Assembly (NCBI GenBank): GCA_009837355.1 | Contig: VXTR01000068.1 | Span: 124,001-188,000 of the forward strand | Length of the DNA stretch: 64,000 nt | Direction: 5' to 3' | Source of the DNA: Chloroflexota bacterium | Lineage (GTDB): Bacteria > Chloroflexota > Dehalococcoidia > Lucifugimonadales > UBA3495 | In this document: positions 7,877 to 17,445 of the stretch, piece by piece | How positions within the stretch are numbered: position 1 is the first letter of the stretch | Layout of the letters: the number at the start of each line of letters is the position of its first letter | Notes under the pieces: model-generated | Databases searched by the model: none | What the model was told of the DNA's origin: nothing | Seen by the model: only the letters and a program-made list of their open reading frames with translations | Made by a program: the position numbers and the translations under genes

Positions 7877-8440
7877 ATGATGGTTGATTTGGAGACGCGC
7901 ATCGCCGAGTTGGGATTGATCGACCCTACTGACCGGCAGGAAGAGCCGGAACGCCGAGCAGCCACGCCGCTGGAAACTCTGGATGGACTGACCGGCGGGT
8001 TCCTGGACAACCGGAAAGGCAACGCCGACGTAATCCTCGACGCCATCCGCCAGCGGCTGGCCGACGGCTACGGGATGACCGCCTCTGTTGTGCGTTCCAA
8101 GTGGGTATTTTCGGCGCCAGCCGCCCCTGAGATTATCGACGAACTGGCGCAATGTGATTTCGTAGTTACAGCAGTGGGAGATTGAGGGAGTTGCGTGGCG
8201 CGCAGTTTGCGCGATGCAGTGGAACTGGAAGACCGGGGTGTGCGGACGGTGGTCGTGCACACGCAAGCCTTTTGCTCGGCGGCGGAGCAGCACATCGTGT
8301 CCCTAGGCCGGCCGGACTACACGGGATCGGTGTACCTGCAGCATCCGGTGGCGGCGTTGGATTCGGCGGGGATTGAGAGCCGGGTGGACATGGTAATCCC
8401 GGACATAGTGGCGGCATTGCAGGGGCACAGGCGCGAGTAG
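7877..8440 (+). CDS. UGSC family selenoprotein (in-frame UGA = selenocysteine)
   Basis: The frame runs through TGA at 8183-8185 without a shift and ends at TAG 8440, giving 187 residues from ATG 7877 (AGGA 6 bases upstream; ATG 7862 and 7880 are alternatives). TGA codon 103 sits in V-T-A-V-G-D-U-G-S-C, exactly the motif that names the UGSC family, in which some members have cysteine at this place. The part before (LDGLTGGFLDNRKGNADVIL) and after (TVVVHTQAFCSAAEQ, YLQHPVAALD) belongs to one domain. A stem-loop at 8199-8213 fits a bacterial SECIS. U103/C106 would form a redox-active selenenylsulfide. Gene callers would split it at 8185 and 8195. Confidence 0.88.
8192..8218 (+). promoter_or_regulatory. 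SECIS element of the UGSC gene
   Basis: CGCGCA (8199-8204), loop GTT (8205-8207), TGCGCG (8208-8213): a perfect 6-bp stem, with an outer TGC/GCA pairing (8192-8194 with 8216-8218) across an internal loop. The loop G is 20 nt after the UGA. Bacterial SECIS elements lie inside the coding region just after the UGA with a G/U in the apical loop, to be bound by SelB. The same GUU loop with an A-U closing pair recurs after the other in-frame UGA in this window. Confidence 0.7.
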
Positions 8441-8448
8441 ATGATTCG

Positions 8449-9910
<1,462 letters not shown>

Positions 9911-9911
9911 C

Positions 9912-11027
9912 GTGTACTTTCCCATAGCCGACGCTACGGTTTCGCCATTGCTGCTGGCGTTGTTGGGCGTTGTCGTTGGCACCATGACCGGCTTCTTCGG
10001 AGTCGGCGGCGGCTTTCTCATCACGGGCGGGCTCTTGGTGCTAGGCGTACCTACTATCTACGCTGTAGGCACCGGGCTGTTGATGGTGATGGGGACTGCA
10101 ATCACCAGCACGTTGCGGCACCGACGGCTGGGGAACGTCGACCTCCGCCTTGCGATGCTGATTGTTTCCGGTACGATACCCGGCGTCTTTGCCGGGGAGC
10201 GAGTCAATGCCACCTTGGCCGAGGCCGGCATTGCGGGGCCCGTGATCGGCGCGGTTTATTTCGTCCTGCTGCTGAGCCTGGGTTCGCTAATGGTGGGGAA
10301 CTGGCTGCGGCGGCTGCGCTACAGTCCCGGTCCCAGGCTCAGCGGCGGCCTGCCGGGCTGGTTTCAAGCCGTGCGGTTGGGCCCGAGCAAGTTGTCCCTT
10401 CCGAGAGTAGGGGAGATCAACCTGCGCCCCGCGTTTGCCAACGCCGGCATCGCTGAGATGTCGGTGCTGGTGCCGATGTTGGCCGGTCTGTTTATTGGGT
10501 TCATCGCCGCGCTGCTGGGGGCTGGCGGCGGGTTCCTGCTGATGCCCTTCCTGGTGTACGGGTTGGGGATACCCCCGGCGGTGGCAATCGGCACCGACCT
10601 GTTTCAGATAATCATCACCGGGACCTTGGGCGCCTTCCTGTATTCGCTGAGTGGAAACGTGGACCCGGTGATCGCCGTCATCATGTTTGCGGCGGCGTCG
10701 GTGGGTACGCAGATGGGCGCGTTGGCGACGCGGTTCGTCAATGCCGCCCGCATACTGGGCCTGTTCGGGTTGACGGTGCTGAACGCGGGAGTGGCGGTGG
10801 GTTTGGGACAACTGGCCCGCGCGATAGGGTCTGACACCCTGGCCCTGGTGGGGCAACTGCTGCTCCTGGGAGTATCCGGGATGGTGGCCCTGACCATACT
10901 GGCGCTGCTTGGCCTGGCGATTGTGGTACAGGCCAGGCGCGGCCGGCGGCTGGCGCATTTGCGTCGGATGCGCCGGGCGGGGCGGATGATGGAAGGGCAG
11001 AGGACACCGGCCAGTTCAGGCGGTTAG
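9912..11027 (+). CDS. TauE/SafE family sulfite/organosulfonate exporter-like membrane protein
   Basis: 371 residues from GTG 9912 (TTG 9885 is an alternative overlapping the previous gene). Two homologous halves carry the family repeat: VGTMTGFFGVGGGFLITGG in the first and IGFIAALLGAGGGFLLMPF in the second. About eight membrane segments; a hydrophilic loop (residues about 135-180, YSPGPRLSGG...) separates the halves, and the C-terminus is a basic cytosolic tail. Members export sulfite, sulfoacetate or taurine-derived anions; the substrate is unknown and no sulfur genes are adjacent. Converges on aroB with a 12-base overlap of the 3' ends. Confidence 0.88.
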   Translation: MYFPIADATVSPLLLALLGVVVGTMTGFFGVGGGFLITGGLLVLGVPTIYAVGTGLLMVMGTAITSTLRHRRLGNVDLRLAMLIVSGTIPGVFAGERVNATLAEAGIAGPVIGAVYFVLLLSLGSLMVGNWLRRLRYSPGPRLSGGLPGWFQAVRLGPSKLSLPRVGEINLRPAFANAGIAEMSVLVPMLAGLFIGFIAALLGAGGGFLLMPFLVYGLGIPPAVAIGTDLFQIIITGTLGAFLYSLSGNVDPVIAVIMFAAASVGTQMGALATRFVNAARILGLFGLTVLNAGVAVGLGQLARAIGSDTLALVGQLLLLGVSGMVALTILALLGLAIVVQARRGRRLAHLRRMRRAGRMMEGQRTPASSGG

Positions 11028-12116
11028 CCAGGCCAAGGTGTCATCTACAATCTCGGTGGGTACGTCGCGGCGGACGGTAGCGCGGCCCACGTCCTCCAGC
11101 AGCACCCAGCGGTTGGCGCCGCCGACGGTTTTCTTGTCCAGGGACATGGCAGCTCTGATGCCGTCCAGATCGACATCCCGGGCGGTAATGGGCAGGTTGA
11201 ATCGCTGGAGCAGGACGCGCTGGCGCTCGAGGATGTCGTCGCCAATCATTCCCATCTCACGGGCGATGCGGCCGGCGCCCATCATGCCCACGGACACGCC
11301 TTCGCCGTGCATGAACCGGCCGTACTCGGTGGAGGCTTCCAGCGCGTGGCCGATGGTGTGCCCGTAGTTGAGCAGGATGCGGATGTCCAGGGTCTCACGT
11401 TCGTCCTGGCTGACGATGTCGGCCTTGATGGCCATGCTGCGGCGAATGACTTCAGTGGAGATTTCCGGTTCTACTTCCATGAGAGCCTCGGCGTGTTCCT
11501 CGAATACGTCCACCAGTGACGGGTCCAGAATAAGGCCGTGCTTGATAGCTTCTGCCCAGCCCTCGGACAGTTCGCGCTTGCCCAGTGTGGAGAGGGCTTG
11601 CACGTCGGCCAGGACAGCTCTGGGCTGGTAGAAGGCGCCTACCATGTTCTTGGCCTGCGGCAGGTTGACGGCAACCTTGCCGCCGATGGATGCGTCCACC
11701 ATAGCGGCCATGCTGGTGGGAACCTGGACGAAGGGCACGCCGCGCAGGAAGGTGCTGGCGATGAATCCGCCCAGGTCGCCGGAGACGCCACCGCCTATGG
11801 CGATGATGGGCTGCCCGCGTTCGGCTCTGAGGCTCACCAGCCACTCGTAGATTTCCTGGGCCTGTTGGAAGGACTTGCTGGTTTCGCCGGCAGGAATGAC
11901 GAAGCAGTGGGCGGCGATGCCGGCGCGTTGCAAGGCCCATTGGGCGTTGCGTCCATAGGGGCGCATCACGTTTTCGTCGGTGATGATGTAGGCGGTACTG
12001 CCCAGGCCGAGCTCGTTGATGTGCTCGCCGAGGCGGTCAATTACGCCCCATCCGGCAATGACGGGATAGCTGCCGCCTGAGTGGTGAACGGTTGCGGCGA
12101 GGTCAGGGTTGGTCAT
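11016..12116 (-). CDS. aroB: 3-dehydroquinate synthase
   Basis: 366 residues from ATG 12116, with GGAGGA in the aroK 3' end. NAD-binding GGGVSGDLGGFIASTFLRG, VQVPTSMAAMVDASIGGK, and zinc ligands in EGWAEAIKHG, LNYGHTIGHALE and MHGEGVSVGM. It converts DAHP to 3-dehydroquinate in the shikimate pathway. Start overlaps the aroK stop (ATGA at 12113-12116), so the two are translationally coupled. A longer frame upstream is the antisense/alternate frame of aroK and is not conserved. Confidence 0.96.
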   Translation of the reverse strand: MTNPDLAATVHHSGGSYPVIAGWGVIDRLGEHINELGLGSTAYIITDENVMRPYGRNAQWALQRAGIAAHCFVIPAGETSKSFQQAQEIYEWLVSLRAERGQPIIAIGGGVSGDLGGFIASTFLRGVPFVQVPTSMAAMVDASIGGKVAVNLPQAKNMVGAFYQPRAVLADVQALSTLGKRELSEGWAEAIKHGLILDPSLVDVFEEHAEALMEVEPEISTEVIRRSMAIKADIVSQDERETLDIRILLNYGHTIGHALEASTEYGRFMHGEGVSVGMMGAGRIAREMGMIGDDILERQRVLLQRFNLPITARDVDLDGIRAAMSLDKKTVGGANRWVLLEDVGRATVRRDVPTEIVDDTLAWLTA

Positions 12117-12685
12117 CGGGTTCCTCCGGGTTGCTGGACGGGGGTTTGGCCCTGGCCTTCTGCCCCGTGGTGATAGATATTCAAAATGGTTTCGGCCACC
12201 TGGTCCGGCGTGCGCTCGTCGGTGGCCACGGCGTGGTGAGCATAGGCGTAGGCGGGAGCCCGCTCGTCCAGGAGCTGGCGGATGCGTTCCAGCGGGTCGC
12301 CGCTGGCAAGCATGGGACGCACGGCGGCGCTGGGACTGCCGCGGCTGATGCGGTAGTGAATAGTTTCGGGACGGGCGGTGAGGCAAAACACCGTTCCGCT
12401 GTCCAGCAGCACCTGGCGGGTGAGTTCCTGGGCGAAGGCGCCTCCGCCGGCGGCGATGACCTTGTTGCCACCCTCGCAAAGCGTGAAGGCAGCATGGCGT
12501 TCCATGGCGCGAAAGACGGCTTCGCCGTCTTCGCTGAAGATGCGATGGATGGGCTTGCGGGCCCGGCGGACGATTTCCTCGTCGAGGTCGGCCATGCGCC
12601 GGCTGGAGGTGCGGGCGATGATGCGCCCAACATGGCTTTTGCCGGTGGCCATGAAGCCTACGAGAATGATGTTGTCGGATGGCAT
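12113..12685 (-). CDS. aroK: Shikimate kinase
   Basis: 190 residues. Walker A is GFMATGKSHVG, followed by ADLDEEI (magnesium/shikimate aspartate) and VIAAGGGAF (the shikimate-binding GGG), with a lid region near RGSPSAAVRP. Phosphorylates shikimate with ATP. It is the first gene of aroK-aroB. On the minus strand an extended -10 (TGG-CATAAT, hexamer at plus 12692-12697) lies only 6 bases before the ATG, so the transcript may be leaderless; no Shine-Dalgarno is visible. Confidence 0.94.
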   Translation of the reverse strand: MPSDNIILVGFMATGKSHVGRIIARTSSRRMADLDEEIVRRARKPIHRIFSEDGEAVFRAMERHAAFTLCEGGNKVIAAGGGAFAQELTRQVLLDSGTVFCLTARPETIHYRISRGSPSAAVRPMLASGDPLERIRQLLDERAPAYAYAHHAVATDERTPDQVAETILNIYHHGAEGQGQTPVQQPGGTR

Positions 12686-12703
12686 GGCGGCATTATGCCA
12701 TAA

Positions 12704-13372
12704 TCAGGCGGCCGGTGGGTTGCCGCCGGACGGCCAGGCTTCCGGGCCGACCAGGGGGACAAACTGGCACTGGGTGAGCTGTCGGATGACCGGTCGGTTG
12801 TCTAGGACACGAACCAGGGTCAGCACTTGACGTCCCAAGCTGCCGACCGGGATGACCAAACGGCCCAGGGGTTTGAGTTGGGCGATGAGGGCATGGGGTA
12901 CGGTTGGCGCGGCAGCGGACACCAGGATGGAGTCGTATGGTCCGGCGTCGGGCGCGCCGAGAACGTCGGTGGCGCATTGGACGTCAACGTTGGAAATACG
13001 GCAGGCTGCCAGGTTCCGGCGGGCGGTTTGGACGAGTTCGGGAATGCGTTCAACGGCAATGACGTGGCCAAAGGGCAACAGCTCTCCTAGGATAGCGGCC
13101 TGATAACCGGAGCCGGCGCCGACCTCGAGCACGCGTTCGTCGCCGCGCAGCGAGAGGGCCAGGGTCATCCGGACCACCATAGCGGGTTGCGAAATGGTCT
13201 GGCCGTGGCCGATGGCGAGAGCCGTGTTGCGATAGGCCAGATGTCGGAGTTGCGTGGGGACGAATAACTCGCGCGGTACGCTGCGCATCGCCTCCAGAAC
13301 CGGGCTTTGGCCCATGGCTGAAGCCAGTTGATCGTACAGGCGGTTGCGGTCGGCTTCCCAGGAAACGGTCAT
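12704..13372 (-). CDS. pcm: Protein-L-isoaspartate O-methyltransferase
   Basis: 222 residues from ATG 13372 (MTVSWEADRNRLYDQLAS); an ATG at 13423 in frame would add 17 residues and lies within a short repeat (13403-13432). SAM-binding motif I is VLEVGAGSGYQAAILGEL, preceded by GHGQTISQPAMVVRM, a PIMT hallmark, and followed by VSAAAPTVPHALIAQLKPLGRLVIPVG. It repairs isoaspartyl residues in aged proteins. It lies upstream of aroK in the same direction with an 18-base gap. Confidence 0.92.
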   Translation of the reverse strand: MTVSWEADRNRLYDQLASAMGQSPVLEAMRSVPRELFVPTQLRHLAYRNTALAIGHGQTISQPAMVVRMTLALSLRGDERVLEVGAGSGYQAAILGELLPFGHVIAVERIPELVQTARRNLAACRISNVDVQCATDVLGAPDAGPYDSILVSAAAPTVPHALIAQLKPLGRLVIPVGSLGRQVLTLVRVLDNRPVIRQLTQCQFVPLVGPEAWPSGGNPPAA

Positions 13373-13402
13373 GTAAGCGGCGAGGTGGAGGAAAAGGGCG
13401 AT

Positions 13403-13432
13403 TTTCCTCTCATTTCCTCTCATTTTCTATCA
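13403..13432. repeat. Three imperfect 10-bp tandem units
   Basis: Plus strand reads TTTCCTCTCA twice and then TTTTCTATCA (10-bp period). On the minus strand the units give ATGAGAGGAA, which looks like ATG plus a Shine-Dalgarno-like AGAGGA and makes the start of pcm ambiguous. Confidence 0.6.
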
Positions 13433-13682
13433 TTTGAGTAGGGCGTGGAGTAGGTCGTAGGGGGTGAATGGGAGTGGATTGAGAGGGTTTTGGGGGCGAC
13501 TTGAGTGGGTTTGGGGGGCGGTGAGGGAGTTTGGGAGAACGGTGCTTGCGATGTTTGGAAATGGGCATGAAGGCCCGGAGCCTGGATGGCCGGTTAACAT
13601 GGTACAGATGTGCGAAGGGTATGGGCAAGGGGGAAGCGTCAGTGGATGGTCATCCGGTGGACTAGGAGATAAGGCAAAAATT
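13433..13682. other. Gene-poor, G-rich intergenic stretch
   Basis: The 367 bases between pcm (13372) and the anchored protein (13740) contain no convincing gene. From 13440 to 13535 the plus strand is a run of G tracts (including GGGGG at 13492 and GGGGGG at 13513) separated by 3-14 bases, compatible with a G-quadruplex. A 91-codon plus-strand frame here is low-complexity Gly/Trp and is not believed. A terminator closes the region at 13676-13711. Confidence 0.5.
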
Positions 13683-13711
13683 GGCGGGGGCGAATCATCG
13701 TTCGCCCCCGC
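13676..13711 (-). terminator. Rho-independent terminator
   Basis: Perfect 11-bp inverted repeat GCGGGGGCGAA (13684-13694) / TTCGCCCCCGC (13701-13711) with a 6-base loop. On the minus strand it is followed by C-C-AATTTTT (plus AAAAA at 13676-13680), so it terminates the gene at 13740-14429. Confidence 0.85.
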
Positions 13712-13739
13712 TTTGCGTCGGAATAATCTGGTGTTGTGA

Positions 13740-14429
13740 CTACCAGGTAACGCGACGGCGGTACACCAGCAGAGACGCGCCGATGGCAGTCAGGAGCAGA
13801 CCCAGGAGTATGACGAAGCCGGGCAGCAACGGCGTACCGGCATAGCGGACGCTGTTCACGTAGGTCCGCGGTGATTCTGCAGGCGTCAAACTGGCCTGGT
13901 CAACCGGCGGGACGCTCAATTGAGTTGTTACGCTGGTAACGTGCGTGGCCGAAGTGTCGTTAACCGGAATGACGTTGACAGGAACCGGCTCGGGGGGAAG
14001 GCTCTCAAAGTTAAGGTCCAGCACTCGCGTTTCGCCATGGCCCCGGAACAGCACGTCCTGGGCGGACTCAACCCGCTCGTTGTCGTTCACCAGCCAGAAA
14101 GTTACCATCCGTCCCTCGGGCGGCGATTGACCGGGGGCAACTTTCACCCGGTAAATGCCGTCCCAGCCAGTGACCGCCGGAGCGGAGGCGTATCCCAAGT
14201 CGCAGCCGCCGAGGCAGGCTACCACCGAAATGCCGGCCGGAGCGGCTTGGTTGTCGGCATATACGTGGCCCTCAAAGATCTCCCAGTCATTGTTGAGGTT
14301 GGAAGCGCTGGGTTCATCCGGCCCGGTCCCCATAGCTGCCAGCATTGTGACCAGCAGCAGGGTTGCGGAGATCAAGGCGATGGCCGTGCGTTTGACGCCG
14401 CCATTCAAAGGAGTGAGGTTCATTGCCAT
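13740..14429 (-). CDS. Membrane-anchored secreted protein with a transthyretin-like fold
   Basis: 229 residues. N-terminal signal/membrane segment (about 13-34, RTAIALISATLLLVTMLAAM), an extracellular region with WEIFEGHVYADNQAAPAG and YRVKVAPG that looks like a carboxypeptidase-regulatory/prealbumin-type beta-sandwich including a C-x-x-x-C pair (CLGGC), then a Thr/Ser/Pro/Val-rich linker and a C-terminal membrane segment (LLPGFVILLGLLLTAIGASL) ending YRRRVTW. This is the layout of a cell-surface protein anchored by its C-terminus. ATG 14423 is an alternative start. Closed by its own terminator; monocistronic. No specific function. Confidence 0.65.
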   Translation of the reverse strand: MAMNLTPLNGGVKRTAIALISATLLLVTMLAAMGTGPDEPSASNLNNDWEIFEGHVYADNQAAPAGISVVACLGGCDLGYASAPAVTGWDGIYRVKVAPGQSPPEGRMVTFWLVNDNERVESAQDVLFRGHGETRVLDLNFESLPPEPVPVNVIPVNDTSATHVTSVTTQLSVPPVDQASLTPAESPRTYVNSVRYAGTPLLPGFVILLGLLLTAIGASLLVYRRRVTW

Positions 14430-14611
14430 GCCCCCGTTGGTTTAGTTGCAGTCAAGCGTTCCCGAACGCATCGAGACGGCAACCTGATAGTATTGGAAAC
14501 GCCTCGGGGCTTGCCGTGGCAAATGCCGGCCAATTTTAGGCAATTTTTTAGATTGTCGCCCTTGCCACGCCGACCGCTTTACGTTACGCTACCGAAACCA
14601 TTGGGGGGATC

Positions 14612-15625
14612 ATGGCCACTGCCGCTACTCAACCGATATTGGAGGTTAAAGACCTCCGCACTTACTTCCATACCCGCACCGGGGTGGTCAAAGCCGTTGA
14701 CGGGGTGAACTTTGAGCTCTTCCCGGGCGAAACCCTGGGCGTGGTGGGCGAGTCCGGCTCCGGCAAGAGCATGACCTCGCTTTCGATTATGGGCCTGGTG
14801 CCACAGCCGGCCGGTCGCATTGAGGACGGTTCACAGATTCTATACAAAGGCGAGAACCTGCTGGAGAAGTCCCCCGCCGAGATGCGGCAGATACGTGGAA
14901 AAGAAATCTGCATGATTTTGCAGGACCCGATGACCTCGTTGAATCCGGTGTACACCGTTGGCAACCAGGTCATCGAAACGCTCCGTCAAAACGACGACGA
15001 TCAGAGAAGCACCAGCCTTAAAGAACGAGCCATTGAGCTGCTGTCCAAGGTAAAAATCCCGGCGCCCGATTCCCGTTTCACCAACTTTCCGCATCAGATG
15101 TCCGGTGGGATGCGGCAGCGGGTAGTTGGCGCCATAGCCATGGCCGGGGCGCCAAACGTCCTCATCGCGGACGAGGCCACCACGTCCCTGGACGCTACAA
15201 TCCAGTACCAGTACCTGGCCCTGTTGAAGGAACTGCAGCAGGATACCGGCATGGCCATCATTTTCATCACACACGACTTTGGCATCGTCGCCAAGATGTG
15301 CGACCGAGTGGCCGTGATGTACGCCGGGCGCGTGGCTGAAATCGCCGACGTGCGTGAGCTGTTCAACAATCCACAGCACCCATACACCGAGGCGCTGATG
15401 CGCTCGGTGCCCAACGTGGACGAGGACGTCGATTTCCTGTACTCCATCGAGGGGCAGCCACCGGCCCTGGACAACCTGCCTCCCGGATGTTCCTTTGCCG
15501 ACCGGTGTCCGTACGTGTTTGACAGATGTTACGACGAGTTCCCACCGGCGGTGGCCGCCGGAGACAGGCATATCGCCACCTGCTGGCGCCTGGCCCCCGA
15601 ATTTGCTAATCAGGAGGCTCGCTGA
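14612..15625 (+). CDS. Oligopeptide/dipeptide ABC transporter ATPase, OppD type
   Basis: 337 residues. Walker A GESGSGKS, Q-loop LQDPMTSLNP, signature MSGGMRQRV, Walker B VLIADEATTSLD, switch His in FITHDFG, and the C-terminal oligopeptide-ABC extension with PPGCSFADRCPYVFDRC. It energises peptide or related solute import together with the next gene, which starts inside its stop codon (TGATG). No permease or binding protein gene is in the window. Confidence 0.9.
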   Translation: MATAATQPILEVKDLRTYFHTRTGVVKAVDGVNFELFPGETLGVVGESGSGKSMTSLSIMGLVPQPAGRIEDGSQILYKGENLLEKSPAEMRQIRGKEICMILQDPMTSLNPVYTVGNQVIETLRQNDDDQRSTSLKERAIELLSKVKIPAPDSRFTNFPHQMSGGMRQRVVGAIAMAGAPNVLIADEATTSLDATIQYQYLALLKELQQDTGMAIIFITHDFGIVAKMCDRVAVMYAGRVAEIADVRELFNNPQHPYTEALMRSVPNVDEDVDFLYSIEGQPPALDNLPPGCSFADRCPYVFDRCYDEFPPAVAAGDRHIATCWRLAPEFANQEAR

Positions 15626-16635
15626 TGACACAGGCGGTTACCGATGCTGCCGCCGCCGCCAATGGCAACGGCACAGCTATCGTCGAGCTGGACAATATCC
15701 GCAAGTATTTCCCTATCACCCGGGGCGTTCTGCTGCGCCGGCTGGTGGGAGAAGTGAAGGCGGTTGACGGTGTGTCCTTCCAGATACGGGAGGGCGAAAC
15801 CTACAGCCTGGTCGGCGAGTCCGGCTGCGGCAAAACAACCACGGCACGCATGGTGTTGCAGGTTGAAACGCCCACTGAGGGCGTGATGCGTTTCAATGGC
15901 AAGGATGCCAGCCGGTTCACCGGCCCTGAACGGCGGGAATATCGCGCTTCGGTTCAGGCGGTATTTCAGGACCCGTGGAGTTCCCTCAATCCGCGGATGC
16001 GGGTCGGTTCTATCATCCTGGAGCCGCTGCTTACCAATCACCCGATGGGCAAGAACGAAGCCCGGGAGAATCTGGAGACTCTACTTAACGACGTGGGGCT
16101 GCGCCAGGCGCAAGGCGAGTATTATCCCCACGAGTTCAGCGGCGGCCAGCGACAGCGCATCGCCATCGCACGGGCCCTATCCCTGCGTCCCAAGCTGATT
16201 GTGCTGGACGAGCCGGTATCCGCGTTGGACGTTTCCATCCGTGCCCAGATAATGAACCTGCTGCGCCAGCTCCAGGACCAATACGGAGTCAGCTACCTGT
16301 TGATTGCCCACAACCTGGCCACGGTGCGGTATATGAGCCACCAGGTTGGCGTGATGTACCTGGGGCGAATGGTGGAACAGGCGCCCACCAGGGAGTTGTT
16401 CGCCAACCCCAGTCACCCATACACCAAAGCGCTGATAGCCGCTTCACTGCCCTCACATCCTGACATCCAGCGGGAGGAGATGGTCATATCGGGCGAGGTG
16501 CCGTCGCCGTTGAATCCACCCTCGGGCTGCCACTTCCATCCCCGTTGCCCGATGGTGATGGAGCGCTGTTCGGTGGATGACCCAGAACTCAGGCAGTTGA
16601 GTCCAGTGCACGAAGTTGCCTGCCACCTGTTCTAA
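15625..16635 (+). CDS. Oligopeptide/dipeptide ABC transporter ATPase, OppF type
   Basis: 336 residues. Walker A GESGCGKTT, Q-loop FQDPWSSLNPRM, signature FSGGQRQRIAIARAL, Walker B LIVLDEPVSALDVS, His in LIAHNLATV, and the C-terminal PPSGCHFHPRCP motif with Cys residues as in OppF/DppF. A short Ala/Asn-rich N-terminus precedes the ATPase. Overlaps the stop of the OppD-type gene by one base, so the two are stoichiometric partners. The 3' end faces the PIG-L gene tail to tail, 4 bases apart. Confidence 0.9.
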   Translation: MTQAVTDAAAAANGNGTAIVELDNIRKYFPITRGVLLRRLVGEVKAVDGVSFQIREGETYSLVGESGCGKTTTARMVLQVETPTEGVMRFNGKDASRFTGPERREYRASVQAVFQDPWSSLNPRMRVGSIILEPLLTNHPMGKNEARENLETLLNDVGLRQAQGEYYPHEFSGGQRQRIAIARALSLRPKLIVLDEPVSALDVSIRAQIMNLLRQLQDQYGVSYLLIAHNLATVRYMSHQVGVMYLGRMVEQAPTRELFANPSHPYTKALIAASLPSHPDIQREEMVISGEVPSPLNPPSGCHFHPRCPMVMERCSVDDPELRQLSPVHEVACHLF

Positions 16636-16639
16636 GGCG

Positions 16640-17371
16640 CTAGGTTCGGAAGGTAACCCGTCGGAAGGCCTCGGCCAGGGTCAGGCCGCTAACGTCCTCT
16701 TCCGCTGAAGAGTTGCCCGCCGCCGCCGCTGCTTCGGCGTGGGCACGGATGAACGCCCGCACTTCATCGTTGGTGCGGTAGCCGGTTTGGGTCCGGTGCG
16801 CCAGCACCGCTTCGACCTTGGTGTCGAAGTTGCCGGCTATATCCACAAAGGTATTGGGGTTTTCGGAACCCCAGAACATGATGGCGGCGGTTTTGTGGGG
16901 CTCGATGCCTTCGTTGGTGAACAGATCTCCAAAGTGCAAGTGGTCCCGGGCGTAAGGGAAAACCGCGTCCAGCGCCACCTGCCCGGCAATTCGATAGTCG
17001 CGGTGCCACTGCATATTGCGGCGGTATGGTTCGGCGGTCAGCACAACGTCGGGTTTTACCAGCCGGATCTGGCGTACTAGGTCTTTACGGAAGTCGGCGG
17101 TGTCTTCCAGTTCTCCGTCGGTGCGTCCCAGCATTACCAGGTTGGTTATGCCGAGGATTTCGGCGGCGGCCAGTTGCTCCCGGCTGCGGATGGCGGCCAG
17201 CTCCGTCGAGTCCAACTCCGGGTTGTCGGAGCCTTTGCTTCCGTCGGTGCACAGCACGTAGTGGACTTCGGCGCCGGCGCGCACCCATTTGGCGATTGCC
17301 CCACCGGCCCACATCTCGGCATCATCGGGATGTGGCGTAACCACCAGAGCGCGTTCCGGGGTGAAATCCAT
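16640..17371 (-). CDS. PIG-L family deacetylase
   Basis: 243 residues from ATG 17371 with GGAGG 8 bases upstream (the open frame continues upstream without support). TPHPDDAEMWAGG at residues 12-24 is the PIG-L/LmbE zinc motif (H14, D16, D17), and the later MQWHRDYRIAG supplies the third ligand. Family members remove acetyl groups from GlcNAc-linked substrates, as in mycothiol (MshB), bacillithiol (BshB) and GPI synthesis. Upstream in the same direction lie DUF502, a GT4 glycosyltransferase and a GNAT protein, so a role in a small glycoconjugate or thiol is possible but unproven. Confidence 0.88.
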   Translation of the reverse strand: MDFTPERALVVTPHPDDAEMWAGGAIAKWVRAGAEVHYVLCTDGSKGSDNPELDSTELAAIRSREQLAAAEILGITNLVMLGRTDGELEDTADFRKDLVRQIRLVKPDVVLTAEPYRRNMQWHRDYRIAGQVALDAVFPYARDHLHFGDLFTNEGIEPHKTAAIMFWGSENPNTFVDIAGNFDTKVEAVLAHRTQTGYRTNDEVRAFIRAHAEAAAAAGNSSAEEDVSGLTLAEAFRRVTFRT

Positions 17372-17445
17372 GGGAGCTTCCTCCTGAGTTGATCGTAGCG
17401 TTGATGAGTCAAGAGTCGTTGCTGGCGATTTGGGAAACGGCGGCG

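Noticed and set aside
8183-8194. UGSC gene as a pseudogene broken by a stop
   Set aside because: The TGA is at the family's Sec position, no frameshift occurs, the rest of the domain is intact and a SECIS-like hairpin follows.
13464-13739. 91-codon plus-strand ORF
   Set aside because: Low-complexity Gly/Trp translation of the G-rich tract, no ribosome site, runs through the terminator hairpin.
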